Of a stretch of 64,000 nucleotides of DNA, positions 19,850-31,439 are shown one piece after another. This DNA is from Stenogyne calaminthoides (taxonomy: Eukaryota; Streptophyta; Magnoliopsida; Lamiales; Lamiaceae). The DNA is taken from contig JBBCBC010000017.1 of NCBI GenBank assembly GCA_037126765.1, forward strand, positions 19,769,916 to 19,833,915. The letters are read 5' to 3'. The translations under genes were made by a program, and so were the position numbers. The notes under the pieces were generated by a model. The model made no database searches. It worked only from the letters and a program-made list of their open reading frames with translations, and was not told where the DNA came from. Each line of letters begins with the position of its first letter. The stretch's first letter is position 1.

Positions 19850-22175
19850 TCCGTGCTGTGACCAAGTCAAGATTTTTCATAAATGACGAGAAGTACCGCT
19901 CCGCAATGTCGGAGGCTGATCTGGACGCAGCTCATCGCCAATTTGAGACTCCGTGCGACGTGTTTTTCTATTGCCCGGATGAGTCCGAGAGGGCCGACCA
20001 ACTCCCAGAGGGTATGATCGCCATTCATGAGGCGGTCATGGATGCCGGACTTTGATTCCCACTCCACCTGGCGATCTCTCATCTACTGGCCGCCTGGCAC
20101 GTTGCCCCGACGCAGATTACTCCGAACGGGTGAAGTTACCTTCTGGCGACTCTGACGGTGCTCGGCTAGGCTGGCCTTTATCGACTACCCACGCCAATAG
20201 AGGTGAACTACTTTGGTCGTTGGTCGCCCAACATGGCCAGGAGGGTCATTACGCATTGAAGAATCGTCCTGATTGGCGGATTGTGTGGGGAATAGTCAAC
20301 AAGGTCAAAAACTGGCACCCCCGGTGGTGGTTTGTGGGGGGAGCTTGGCAAAGCGCCTCCCCGGGTTCTGTTTCGGAGATTCCTATACCCACCGACTTCC
20401 AAGAGCGGGCTCCTCGTAAGGTCCATTCGTGTGGGGGTGTCGAGCCTCTCCGTACTGATCTAATTTCCCTTGTCTCTCTTGTAGGTTTTATTCGTTGCTG
20501 ACAAGAGCCAGCAGAACTGGGACATCGAGACTGCTCGCCGAATTACTTTCGACCTTCCTTGGGAGGAAAGACACGTCAAGCTCTATAATTCTCCCTCTGA
20601 GAGGTTGTGGGTAGGGCTACAAACGTACCCTCGCGAGACCGGTCGCCTTCTTGAGTCTCTTACTGAAAACTTTGTTTGAACCCCCTTTAGGATTCCCCTT
20701 TTAAATATTAAATGCGCTTTCCTACAGCTCCTTGCATACCCGTCCAAGCAATCACCCCGACTGCTGCACAAATGGCCTCTAGTCGAAATCCCGCACTCAA
20801 CTTCTCTCGGACTGGGTCCGCGGCTCGGCCCACGTCCTCGTCCCGCGGGTGCACAGTGGAGACAGGAAGGTCCTCCCGGGCAGATCGCTTGAAGGATAAA
20901 AGGAAGGCCAAGGAGGGGCGAGACGGTGCTCGCCCGTCCCATTCAGAGGGCTCCCCCACACGTAAGTGTGGCCGCACGGGCGACCATTCCCCTCGGGCTT
21001 TTGGGGGTGGGAGCGCTTCCCAGCGGGAACCCATCCTCATCGCCCGTCCCCCACCGTCGACTCCCCCTTCGCCGCCTGGCCGCCAGTTCTTTGGGGATCG
21101 CACGTTCTTGGGATTCGACGTTGATCTTTCCGGGGCATAAGTCTTCTTCGAATGTCTAACTCCCTTTACGTTTTCACAAATGTCTGACTTTCTCTTGTCC
21201 TTACAGGTTTGTCAACTTCCCGCCGCCCGTGGCCGACTATCTTTGTTCGAAGATGCCCCCCATCATCGGGGTTTTGTCAGACTGGCCTCGGTACATGTGG
21301 CACTCCGTGCGAGATGTGCCTCGGTGTTGGTCTCTGGACAACCACCACGCCGCTTCTTCAAACAGCAAGGAGAACAACTTGTACACCGCCCTGATCTATT
21401 CTCAGAAAGCGTCCATGTTCCTCGAGCGGGTCGTTGAGCAAAATGATCATGACTTGGAGATCTCCTGCTTGGCCCTCGACTAGCAGAAGAAGAAGTTAGA
21501 GGAGGTGGCCGCGGCCATGTCTCGAATGGAAGTCGACTTGAAGGAGGAGGCGGTCGGTAAAGCTAGAGGTGAGGTGAACATGAACATGAACGCCAGCGGC
21601 GAAGTCGATTCGCACCGCCTCGAGCTGGTAACATTGTGGGGCCAGTTTGATGAGCTTACTCGTCAGTTGGCTGAGTCCCATGCCTTGGCGGTGGACTATG
21701 AATCCAAGGTCGGAGAACTCGAGCTCCAGATGTCGAAAGAGGCTTCCTTCCGTTGCGGCCGACGGCCAAGACTGGGATCTTCTCCTACATCGATTGCCTA
21801 TCTTGATGTCTTAAGACCATTTACCTTTGTGATCCCTCCTCTGACCATTCCGTGCTCGTGGAGGATTTCAAGGTCTTTGTTGTCGATTGCCCGCCCGAGG
21901 TCGACGTGGTTCTCCCTGTGGCGGACTTGGCAGATTTTGGCATAGATCTATCATTTCTGGCCCCGGAGAGCAGGTTGGTGCGGTGGGGCAGGGGTTCCGA
22001 CCACAAGGGATCCTCCGGGGAGGTGCATGTCGACCTCGAGGCATCGCCCGTGCCCCCGGCGGAGACGGTTGTCGGCAATGGTGCAACGGTGGCTGCACCG
22101 GGTGGCGAGGTGGTTAGAAGCAAGGATCAGATGGGCGACCAGGCTGTGATGAATAGGTCGGGGGATGGTGTTTAG
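19850..22175 (+). pseudogene. Antisense, apparently spliced ORF of gypsy E
   Basis: This is a coding-like region on the strand opposite to gag-pol, between integrase and the 3' LTR, as in plant Tat-type elements whose antisense ORF product has no settled function. Segments: about 19858-20415 (starts without ATG; frame changes near 20055 and 20170), then 20485-20680, 20727-21140, 21207-21483 and 21505-21770. A GTAAGG...CTTGTAG intron fits 20416-20484, and removing it joins KSGLL to VLFVADKSQQNW in one frame. Further acceptors TTTCCTACAG (to 20726) and TTGTCCTTACAG (to 21206) are present. The donor near 21137 reads ATAAGT, not GTAAGT. The middle part is Ser/Pro/Arg-rich; the end (EKKKLEEVA-like, KVGELELQM) looks coiled-coil. 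It contains in-frame stops, so it is decayed. No homology to a named enzyme was recognised. Confidence 0.6.
20416..20484 (+). other. Predicted intron in the antisense ORF of E
   Basis: 69 bases starting GTAAGG and ending TCTCTCTTGTAG, with a pyrimidine-rich tract before the acceptor. Removing it keeps the reading frame from SGLL into VLFVADK. The length is close to the practical minimum for plant introns. There is no transcript evidence. Confidence 0.6.
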
Positions 22176-22815
22176 GGCCCCGTTTCTTTTGCTAAGGGCA
22201 TCCTGGAAGATGTTATTTTTCTTTTCTATTTTCACATGTATGTTGCTCGGCCCTTCGGGGTATGATCTTGTAAATGGCCCTTATGCCTTTTTATTCTAAT
22301 GAATGGATTGATCCTCTGAATTTGTCATTTTCGCGCATTTACGTAATTGTCTCTTACTTTATTTCTTAGAAAGTCGGTCTTGCAAACTTGGACATGCACC
22401 GACGACTACATGTCTTGCCTGTGTCCTAACCGTCGTTTGAATACGGTACGATGTTAATGGACTGTGTTTTGATCATCTTATCTTATGCGATGTGTCTAAA
22501 CTTTGGCTTAGTCGTGTTATGGTGTTGTCTTTTAAAAAGACCGTCATGCCTTGGCCGACGACCAATGCAATGATGACTTTGTGGACACGGGTTCCAAGTG
22601 ATGCTTTCTGTCGTAGGTGGTCGACTTGGCGACCATCACAAATGACTTGACCTTCGTCGTCTATGTCGTTCCTGGGGTGACCCTTAGACGACTTATTCTA
22701 AAAACTTGCGAGGAAATCCAAAAATGTAACTTTTTATAAAATATTTCAATTGAAAACTATCGAACTATTACAAAGTTTTGATAGGCAAACTAGTAGGCGG
22801 GCTCTTAGCTGGCCC
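22176..22815 (+). other. Non-coding stretch between the antisense ORF and integrase of E
   Basis: No gene seen. The first ~140 bases resemble a 3' untranslated end for the antisense ORF (CTTGTAAATGG, a T-rich run, then TCTAATGAATGG near 22295). The rest is spacer between two convergent reading units. Confidence 0.45.
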
Positions 22816-23918
22816 TTACTGATAGTACTTCTTGAGGTGGGCCGCGTTCCACGGATATTGAGCCGGCGTGCCGTCCGGGTCTTCGATCTCGTATGCTCCG
22901 CTCGCCAAGCACCTGGATATTCTGAATGGCCCCTCCCAGGTGGGGCCGAACTCCCCTTTGGGTATCCAGAGTACCTTTTTTAGGACGAGGTCGCCTTTCT
23001 TGAACTGTCGGAGCTTGACCTTTGAGTTGTAGTATTTTTCTGTTTGCCATTTGTAGTAGGCATTCTGAGGTTAGCCTCTATCCTTTTCTCTTCCAACAGG
23101 TCCAAACTAGTCTTCATAGCCATGTCGTTGTCGTATGAGGCTTTGTTGCTTGTTCGGTGGCTCGATATGGCGACTTCCGCTGGTATTACCGCTTCTGCTC
23201 CGAATGCGAGGGAGTAGGGTGTTTCTCCTGTGGAAGTTCTGCAGGTTGTCTGGTATGACCACAATACCTCCGGCAGTTCGCTTGCCCACCTACCCTTTCC
23301 TCCTTCAAGTCGTGCTTTCAGTGTATGTTTGATAATTTTGTTGATCGCCTCGACTTGCCCATTGGATTGAGGATGGTAAGGGGTTGAGAAGAGCTTTGTT
23401 ATCTTCCATTTCCTGAAGAACGCGTCGATCTTGAGTCCGTCGAATTGTTTTCCGTTATCAAATACGATTGCTTGCGGGAGACCGAAGCGACAAATGATGT
23501 TTTTCCATATGAATTTTATCACGCTATCCTGGTCGATCTTTGCGAGGGCCTCGGCTTCTGCCCACTTTGTGAAGTAATCGACTGTGATGAGGGCGAACCA
23601 CACGGTACCTGGGGCAGTGGGCAGGGGCCCGATGATGTTGATCCCCCATTTTGCGAAAGGCCATGGACTTAGGATGCTAGTTAACTCTTCTGGGGACATC
23701 TTGATCAAGGGGGCGAACATTTGGCATTGGTGGCATTTCTTTGAGTATTCGAGGGCGTCCCTCTTTAGAGTTGGCCAAAAATATCCTTGTCGGATGGTTT
23801 TGTATGCTAAGGATTGGCCTCCCATGTGGTTTCCGCAAATGCCCTCGTGGATTTTTCTCAGGATGGTTTGCCCCTCGGCCCTTGTCACACATTTGAGTAG
23901 CGGGATGTTGAAACCTCA
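22816..23918 (-). pseudogene. pol: Integrase of gypsy E
   Basis: C-terminal part of pol. A zinc-binding HHCC region (GICGNHMGG ... CHQCQMF) is followed by the DDE core (INIIGPLP, then IVFDNGKQFD, then PYHPQSNGQVEAINK with the Glu). The C-terminal tail ends at the TAA at 22816-22818. The frame is the same as RT but is separated from it by one TGA (23916-23918) in place of a likely CGA (Arg). A frameshift near 23050-23070 separates the core from the tail. Confidence 0.88.
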
Positions 23919-25982
23919 CTTGTACAAGTTGTCGTCGACCATCACATACCTTGCCGCTCTCATTTGCAATCGCCTGGCATCGACCCTATTGTCGGGCAGG
24001 TGTCTTGTCTTTAGATATTCGAGTATTGGTGTCCTCCAATCCTCGTGGTCGACGTCCATCTGGTTGGTGAGGGCGACCAGGGAGTGTGTGGTGGATGGGG
24101 AGGTTAGTTCCATGATGGTGACATCTCTCATATCCACTGGCCCTTCTGATGTTGCTAGCCTGGGTAAAGCATCTTCCTGGGAATTCGCGTTCCTGGGTAT
24201 CAGTTCCACGTAAACTTGCTCGAACTTTTCGAGTATGCTGCGGGCGACTTCTTGGTATGCGAACATTTGCTCGCATCGAACCTCATACTCCCCCGACACT
24301 TGACATGCGACCAGTTGCGAGTCGGTATGTATTTTCAGCCTTCTTACTCCCATAGCCATCGCCATTTCCAGCCCTCCAATTAGGGCCTCGTATTCTGCTT
24401 CATTGTTGGTAGCCTGAAAGTCAAACATGATGGCCGTCTGGAAGGAATGACCGTCCGGGCTAGTCAGGATTATTCTTGCCCCGGCTCGGGTTTGAGTGGC
24501 GGACCCGTCTACGTAGAGCTCCCATCGGGGCCCTACTGGAGCTTCTTGCGCGGCCATCAGAAAAGTGAGTTCCACCATGAAATCGGCCAAGGTTTGTGCC
24601 TTGATGGCCGTTCGTGGGGCGTATGTGACACTGAACTGGCCGACTTCGATCACCCACTTCATGCAACACCCCGCTGTATCGGGGCGATGTAGCGTGTTCC
24701 TTAGGGGCAACGAGGTCAACACTTCCACCTGGTGGTCAAAAAAGTATGGTCGTAGCTTCCTCATGCTCATTACGAGGGCGTAGGCGAGCTTCTCGAGGGG
24801 AGGATATCTTCGTTCTGCCTCGTTGAGTGCCTGGCTTACATAGTAGATTGGCAGGTAGTCTTGCCCTTCGGCTCGTACTAGGACCGAACTTAAGGTTGTT
24901 TCGGAGGTGGCCAGGTAGAGGTAGAGCTTCTCCCCGGGGACGCGTTTGGCCAATATTTTTGGGTCGGCTGGGTACTTCTTGATACCGTCTAGGGCTGTCT
25001 GGGCCTCCTCTGTCCACTGGAAATCGTTTTTTGCTTTCTTCAATGTGTCGAAGAAGGGTTTGCACCTGTCTCCCATGCGGGATATGAATCTGCTGAGGGC
25101 AGCCAAGCTTCCCGCGAGCTTCTGGACTTCCTTTGGGTTTCTCGGGCTGCCCATCTCTAGTATCGCCTTAATTTTTGTTGGATTGACCTCTATTCCCCGC
25201 TTGCTGACTAGGTGGCCAAGGAATTTTCCTGACTCCACGCCGAAGTTGCATTTCATCGGGTTGAGCTTCATGTTGAACTTCCTCAAGATGCTGAATACAC
25301 GAGCGAGGTCGGCAAGATGATCTTCTTTTTTCAGACTCTTGACCACTATGTCGTCTATGTATACCTCCATGGATTTTCTGATTTCCTCCGCGAACATTTG
25401 GTTTACTAATCGTTGGTACGTAGCTCCGACATTTTTGAGGCCGAATGACATTCTTTTCCAATAGTACATATTCTTTTCGGTGAGGAAGAAGGTATGTTGT
25501 TGGTTGTCTTTGTGCATGGATATTTGATGGTAGCCTGTGAATGCGTCCATGAAGGACATCATTTCGTGCCCGACTGTGTTATCGATCAGATTGTCGATGT
25601 GAGGCATGGGGAAGAAGTCTTTGGGACATGCTTCATTCAAATCAGTGAAGTCGATGCATAGTCTCCACATCCCGTTAGTTTTCTTGACTAGGACGGCGTT
25701 GGACACCCATTGGGGTTGGTCGGCTTGCATGATTAACTCGTTGTCGAGCAGTTTCTTCACCTCCTCGGCCAACGCGGCATATTTTTCGGGCCCAAATTTC
25801 CTCCTCTTTTGTGCGACCGGTTTTTTCCTGGGGTTGATGTTGAGCTGATGACAGGCGATCTCGGGGTCGATTACTACCATATCCTTGTGGGACCAAGAGA
25901 ATACATCTAGATTCCCTTTGAGGAAGTCGACCAGCTGTTCTCTTAACTCCGGCAAGATTCTAGAGCCGATTATGACTTCCAA
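23919..25982 (-). CDS. pol: Reverse transcriptase and RNase H of gypsy E (688-codon open segment)
   Basis: Gypsy RT with NAVLVKK, CIDFTDLNEACPKD, FMDAFTGYHQI and the catalytic YIDDIVV. It is followed by a first RNase H-like region lacking a clear catalytic set (LYLATSETTLSSVLV) and then a second RNase H with LYVDGSA, NNEAEYEAL and IHTDSQL supplying the D-E-D residues. Two successive RNase H domains, the second of archaeal-like type, mark Tat-clade elements. The segment is uninterrupted over 2.06 kb. It is part of a longer pol frame bounded downstream by a nonsense change and upstream by a damaged protease. Confidence 0.9.
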
Positions 25983-26620
25983 ATCCTATCGGGTTGGATC
26001 CAAGTTGACTTTTTCGAGCTCCTCGTTCAGTGTTGCTCGATGTTGGTCTCTCCTCGGGTCATCGATCGTTCCTTGGATGATGAACTCGTGTGGTTCGGGT
26101 CCAAGTCTTGGTTCCAGATCCCGCTTATTTGCTCATTTTGGTCGATTTCCATTGGGATTCTTTGATTACTTGTGATTTCTTGTATGCTATAATTTTAATG
26201 AGACCAGATATAAATTGAACATCCTCTTGCATCAAGCTGATTGCCCTTAACGGTGCCTACCACCCCATCTAAAGTGGGGAATTTTACACAGAAATAGTAG
26301 GTGGAGGACGCAGCCTCGAATTCATGCTCGAAAGGCCTGTCGAGGAAACTATTAAAGGTCGACGGCAGGTCGATTACAAGGAAATCACAAAGTTTTGTGG
26401 CCCTAATGGTCCTATCTATAGTGGAGACTAGTTCTACTGCCAGCCGTATGATCCCGTGGGGCTTTACGGTGGCGTCGCCAAAACCCCTTACCAGATGCTC
26501 GCTTGGCTCTAGATAACAGTGATAGTCACCTCATCGAAATTTTTCTTGAATAGTATGTTGCAGAAAGCTCAGCTATCGACCAGTAGTCGTTTGATAGTCA
26601 CCCCCATGATTTTGCCAATA
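25983..26620 (-). pseudogene. pol: Protease region of gypsy E (stop in active site)
   Basis: This lies between gag and RT, in the place of the aspartic protease. The active site is recognisable as LLVDS followed by TGA at 26569-26571 and then AFCN, so the Gly codon of the D-S-G triad is a stop (GGA to TGA). Several more stops follow before RT. A frameshift near 26620 separates it from gag. Protease function is lost as read. Confidence 0.75.
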
Positions 26621-28547
26621 TGACCAGGGGGTCGGCATTTGGGTATACGATGCCCGCCTTGTCCTGTTCGCCGAATTGGATATGATTGCTTTCTTGTGCG
26701 GTGGCATTGACTGGTAGGCACAACCGTACCGTGTTGGCCATTTCCCTTAGTTCGGCTTTCTGGCATCTCTTTGATAGCGAGGTGGATGCGGAGAGACCAC
26801 CTACTGCCCCGAGTGGCGACAAGGTATGGATTACCCTCTCGTCGCTGTGTTCTGGCATGGGGGGTGCCTGTCGACCAATCTTCTGCTCCCCCTGTTTCTT
26901 GGCGACCTCGCGTTGTTGAGACAGTGCGTTATCGCGAGTACGGTTGTCTTTGTGCTGAGGCCGTTGGATGTGTTCATGCAGCATTTCGTCCTCATAGAGC
27001 TTCCAGAGTTGTTTCAGGAGGTCGCGACATTCGCTGGTGTTGTGACCGACCATTTCGTGATAGTGGCAATACTTCCCTGGGCTCTGCCTGCTGTCGCTCT
27101 TTTTGATGGGTCGGGGGTCGCCGAGCAGCCGTTTGTCCTTGATCTGAGTGAAGATGTATCCGGGGGATACGCCGAAGGCATCTATTAGTTTGACCGCCAC
27201 TGGATCTTCAAACGGCTTGAAGTTGCCCGGGGTCTTGTATTGCCCTGGTTTCTTGCCCACCTTTGGGGGTATGGACTTTCTTTCTTCTCCCATTCTGGCC
27301 GCCAAGAGTTCCATGGTGTTGATGATATCGCTCGCGCATGTCCTGAACTCAACGTAGGTCGCCGGATAGTTGGCGATAACATTTCGCCACAATTTCGTTC
27401 CTTTTTTTAGTCCGGTGATTGCTCCCAACAGCTTGGCTTCGTCGCCCACTGGTTCCCCGTCCAGGATGAGCCGGTCAAACCTTTCGAGGTATGCCCTATC
27501 TGTCTCATCGTTGCCTTGCTCGATGTTCGCAAGCCATTGTTTTCTCGCGGGCCTGGGTGCCATGGCCGCGAAGTGTTCCATGAAAAGTCGGCTCAGTTGC
27601 TCGAAAGAGTTGATGGACTGGGGGGCGATGGATGTGTACCACTTATGTGTGTGCTCCGTCAGAGTGAGGGGGAATAATCGACACATGGTCGCGTCGGAGG
27701 CTCTAACGGATGTCATGTATGAGTTATATTTGGCGAGGTGCGTCCTTGGATCAGAATCCCCCCCATATCGATCGACTGAAGTGGTATTGATCTTGGCCTG
27801 AGTGGGGGAGGCAGCAATGGCTATCCCGAGCGGCGACATCGGAAGCGCCAGGTTGGCCGCCTGTCCGACAGAGACCGGTTGATTGTCCATTCTCTCCTGG
27901 AGGGCACTGACGGTCTGCCTTAGGGCAGTGAGCTCAGCTTCGTGTTAGGTTGATCGGGCACGTTCAGCACGATGGTCGTTGGAGCTGAGCCGACTCAACG
28001 CTGAGATGCGTGGTTCGTTCCTATATTTCTTTTGATGGTCTCCCGCTTTGAATATGACCATCTGATGGGAATTGGCCTCATCTTCTACAGGGATGCGCTT
28101 TTTCTGTGCCAGGTGTCTACCCAAGCAATTGAAGACTGAGTTGGGTGCCTGGTTATCTCCTAGTCGGTGAAAAACCGAGACCTCTTGCCCGTCTGTGTGG
28201 CAGGCTCTGTTTGCCGCTCCTTTTGGGGGAGGGTTGGCCTTCGCGACTGAGGCGGCTCGATTGAGACCGAGCTGTCCCCCTAGTTGGGTTTTCCCCCCGG
28301 TGTTCCCTCCGGGGTGGGCGGCCTTGACGACAGGCTGCTGGCCATCGCCCTCGTCGAAATCTAGGTTACGCTTGCGTAGATACGCCCAAGCGTTCTTCAT
28401 CTCCTCGGGAGTTTTGAAGACTTGAGCCCAGTTTTGCTCATCGGCGGCCTGCTCCTGCAGGGGCCTCAATTTAGAGGATAGGGATGCCTCCACCCCTTCG
28501 CGTGGATCGGTTTCGAGGCCGGTCATTGGAATATCGTGTTGCGCCAT
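26598..28547 (-). pseudogene. gag: Gag of gypsy E (one internal stop)
   Basis: Starts at ATG 28547 (MAQHDIPMTG), 50 bases downstream of the primer site. It has an N-terminal charged region, one TAA at 27945-27947 (probably CAA before), a retrotransposon Gag core (YNSYMTSVRA ... FMEHFAAM) and a zinc-knuckle-like CHYHEMVGHNTSEC. It reads open to 26598, where a frameshift leaves the protease frame. Length of about 640 codons is normal for Tat Gag. Confidence 0.88.
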
Positions 28548-28597
28548 TATTTCTTGCGAGTTCTTTATTTATCTGCGGATCCGGTTGTGTTAATGTA

Positions 28598-28615
28598 TTC
28601 CCACAGACGGCGCCA
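28598..28615 (-). other. Primer-binding site of E
   Basis: On the minus strand TGGCGCCGTCTGTGGGAA, three bases from the 5' LTR end. This is a typical plant gypsy primer site. It sets E on the minus strand. Confidence 0.9.
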
Positions 28616-28618
28616 AAT

Positions 28619-29149
28619 TGTTATAGCTGGAATCGTCCGAACGTATGAACAATCACTCTCGAAAGAAAAAAAATTTACACAAACAAGAAAAAGAGATAGA
28701 TTTGGTGACCCGGTTCGTCAAATCTGATTACGTCTGGGGGCAATACCAAGCCAGGGATTTCACTAATATATATCTGCCTAAGTACTAAGTTTTTCCTCCC
28801 CCTCTAATACGCATTACAATGTGTATTTATAGACTACGAAGTAGGTTAGCTTTCTTCATGGGCCGGGTGATCTCAGCCCTCTAGGGTTTCCCGCTCACTG
28901 GATAACAAACTCCTTCCTTTTCAGCGCCAATCTCGTCCATAGCTGGACTTTCCCTTGTTATGCCCTGAATATCTGCCTCCATAAATATTACGCGATCTCA
29001 TCCCATAATTTAGCCCATTCTCTACGGGAAAGTCGTTGGACTGGGGCGACCAGGCATGGATGGTCGTCCCCGAGGTGCTCGCTATAACTTGGTCGCCGAC
29101 TCCGATGGTCGCCCTGGAGTGATTGCCTCGTCGTGGAGAGGCCACAACA
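28619..29149 (-). repeat. 5' LTR of gypsy E, 531 bp
   Basis: Plus strand TGTTATAG...CCACAACA, flanked on the right by GTGAT. TATA-like TCTATAAATAC is at 28823-28833 (minus). It is complete, unlike the 3' LTR. Confidence 0.92.
28823..28833 (-). promoter_or_regulatory. TATA box in E 5' LTR
   Basis: TCTATAAATAC on the minus strand, the expected promoter of E. Confidence 0.6.
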
Positions 29150-29154
29150 GTGAT
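29150..29154 (+). other. Target-site duplication of gypsy E, right copy (GTGAT)
   Basis: Matches 19295-19299 exactly. Confidence 0.92.
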
Positions 29155-29994
29155 CAATTAGTGATTAGAGATAAATTGATTAAGTTATTTGGATAGATAC
29201 TTCATCATGTTCAAGACTAATCGAGTATTCGTGAATGAAAGGAGAAAATTGCAATAGCCCATGTTTCAGTTACAGGTAGTTGCACGTTTCTCGCAATGTA
29301 CCTCATATATTGAGAATGTCTAATTTATTATCTAGGGTTCAATTAAGACCGTTAATTTGACTAATCACTCGATATATGAGGGCATATGGGTCATGCAACA
29401 AGTAATGGTTGTTTACTAATTATAGTTGGTTGATTAAATGTTAAATTAGATTTAATATTTAATTTATGGAGAAGTAATTAATAATAGATTAATTTGGAAT
29501 TAATTATTATTAATGTTTAATTAAATATGGGATTTAATTAAATAAGAATTCCCAATAATAATATTTGGAATATTATTGTAGGATTTAATATATATGGAAG
29601 ATTTATATGTGGGAAATAAATCTAAAAGATTTATTTAAATAAAGATTAGAGATTTTATTTCCCAATAAGGTTAGCTTGAGATTTAAGCTAGACCTCTCCT
29701 ATATATATGAGCTCTTGGGAATTCATAATACGTGAGTTCATATTTTCTCCATAAAATCTCTAAGTTAGAATTTTTCTAGCAAATTCATCTCGGGGATTCA
29801 ACGCTGGCAGATCTTTGCAGATTAGTAAGCGACTGTTACGTGGATACCATAGTTGAGGAATCCGTGTACGAATTGCTGTAAGAATTCTATTTAAGTTTAC
29901 TCGTATTTAATTATGCAAGTAACTGTTCGTTGTTGGTGAACTTTAATTTCCGCTGCGCATATATTACGTGTTTACGTGCCTCTATAATCCAACA
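29155..29994 (+). repeat. 3' LTR of copia C, right part
   Basis: Continues the C LTR after E and ends TAATCCAACA. It holds a TATA-like CTATATATATG at 29699-29709 and then GC-richer transcribed-looking sequence. Total C LTR length without E is about 1.56 kb. Confidence 0.87.
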
Positions 29995-30906
29995 GATACA
30001 ATCTCTGAAGCCAAGGAATGATAGGGAGGTAATACATCATTTTATTTGCCACTTTCTTCTTCTTATTCTGCTTTCCTCGACCGTCAGTCCAGTTCCGACG
30101 CGGTACTTTGTACTGAGAGTGCCCACAAAATCTGCACTTATCAAGATTCGCGTCTTCTTCATTACCCCAGAATAACATGCAGTTATTGATACAACAATCA
30201 ATACTCTCTACTGGTAGACTCATACTCTTCAACAAATTCTTGGCTTGATATTCTGTAATAGGCACCTTATTACCGGGAGGACAAATCTCATTGATCAACT
30301 TACTATTCTGGTTATAGGCTTTTTGAGTAAGTTTGTTCTCAACCTTGATAGCCATGAGTCGAGCATTGAATGACAACAGAGAGTGAGTTTGACATCCATC
30401 ATACAGATCTTCGTCAGCAGCTTTGAGTATTCTGTAAAAATTTGATGCTTCCTCATTTGGTTCCTCCTCCATAGCCTCATCTTGAAACCCATCAGCTTCC
30501 ACGATCATCGTATGATACATATCCGGTGTATCCACTGTAGGTGTCTCAAACTGTACTCCAGGATCATCGACTCCATGATCATCATTGTATTCGAGAGCAT
30601 TATAATACTCTTCAAGATCATTGAAATCAACATTCCATCGATCTTCACCATGACGTGTCCAATTGTAGTAATAAGGTACAAAACCATTCATGATGATATG
30701 TGTTTGAACATCGACAATCGCTCCGTATAACTTGTCTGACACTTTATTGCATTACACGGACATCTTATCGACCTTACGAATTTCTTTGCACCTCGATTAA
30801 TTGCAAAGTGAATGAAGTTATTAACTTCATTCAAGAACTCCATATTTATACGTCCGTTGACAAGTTGAGGAGTCGAATACATCCACTGACGATTCAGATA
30901 TTCCAT
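29995..30906 (-). pseudogene. CACTA (En/Spm) transposase TNP2, N-terminal part
   Basis: The ATG at 30906 begins MEYLNRQWMYS, the transposase-associated domain that opens plant TNP2-type transposases, with a CPCNAIKC zinc-like motif. A 1-base frame change near 30745 is followed by YYYNWTRHGE and an acidic linker. The TNP2 start follows: CCINNCMLFWG, then CRFCGHSQYK, then YLPIIPWLQRLY. The gene is cut at 29995 by copia C; the residues after LQRLY come from the LTR. The catalytic part is off the left edge beyond C. Transposase cuts at the CACTA termini. Confidence 0.88.
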
Positions 30907-31439
30907 ATGTTTCAAATCATATCAATATGTTAATTCTACTAAAACATTGGACAGAGTTTTGTCAGTATATGTAAATATCCAAAAATATTATCCTTATCAA
31001 ATAACATCAAAGAAATCCACACAATATATGATCACAACATTCATTTAACATAAACTATCTACACAATATATATCAATATCAAATACAAAACAAACTTATC
31101 AATTATATACATTACACTATATATATATATATATATATATATTTAAACAAACTTATCAATACATTACACTATATATATATATACTATTATATACATTACA
31201 CTATATATATATACTATTATATATATTACACTATATATATATATATATTTTTAAACGGTAGAAATGTGAAAACGTACGGTAAAATCGTTCTCGAGGAGTC
31301 GAAATGCTTCCGCTACACAATATGTACTTCAAAAACAATATTCGCCTCTATCTACACAAAATTTTGTGTTGGTTTTGGAAAAAAATTGAGTTGGTTCGAC
31401 TGTTTTGTGTAAAATAAAACTGTTGGTTTTTTATGGTTG
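30907..31439. other. AT-rich stretch with dinucleotide and short tandem repeats
   Basis: No gene. 31112-31255 contains (AT)n runs and three copies of a unit with TACATTACACTATATATAT. It is probably the first intron or leader of the CACTA element. Confidence 0.6.

Larger units (their letters stand above)
19300..29149 (-). mobile_element. Ty3/gypsy element E, Tat-type, 9.85 kb
   Basis: Minus-strand gypsy element flanked by GTGAT. Reading on the minus strand the order is 5' LTR (28619-29149), primer site, gag, protease, RT, RNase H, a second RNase H, integrase, a ~3 kb region with an antisense (plus-strand) ORF, and a shortened 3' LTR (from 19300). The antisense ORF downstream of pol and the two RNase H-like regions are features known for plant Tat/Retand elements. 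The coding regions carry few defects, so E is rather young, but the 3' LTR has lost its U3 end. Confidence 0.92.
16020..29994 (+). mobile_element. Ty1/copia element C (host of A, F and E; left part outside window)
   Basis: This is a separate copia family from A/B. It is recognised by RT-RNase H at 16020-17290, the split purine tract around 17301 and 18566-18576, and a 3' LTR (TGTTAGTG...TAATCCAACA) split by gypsy E. Its own insertion point is a CACTA transposase that resumes at 29995. The five bases after its LTR are GATAC. The left end lies beyond the window. Confidence 0.87.

Noticed and set aside
23135..24213. Plus-strand frames opposite gypsy E pol
   Set aside because: They are shadows of the well-supported integrase and RNase H on the minus strand.
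31112..31255. Possible CRISPR-like or satellite array
   Set aside because: The repeats are AT-rich microsatellite derivatives of uneven spacing. No CRISPR structure occurs in this plant sequence.
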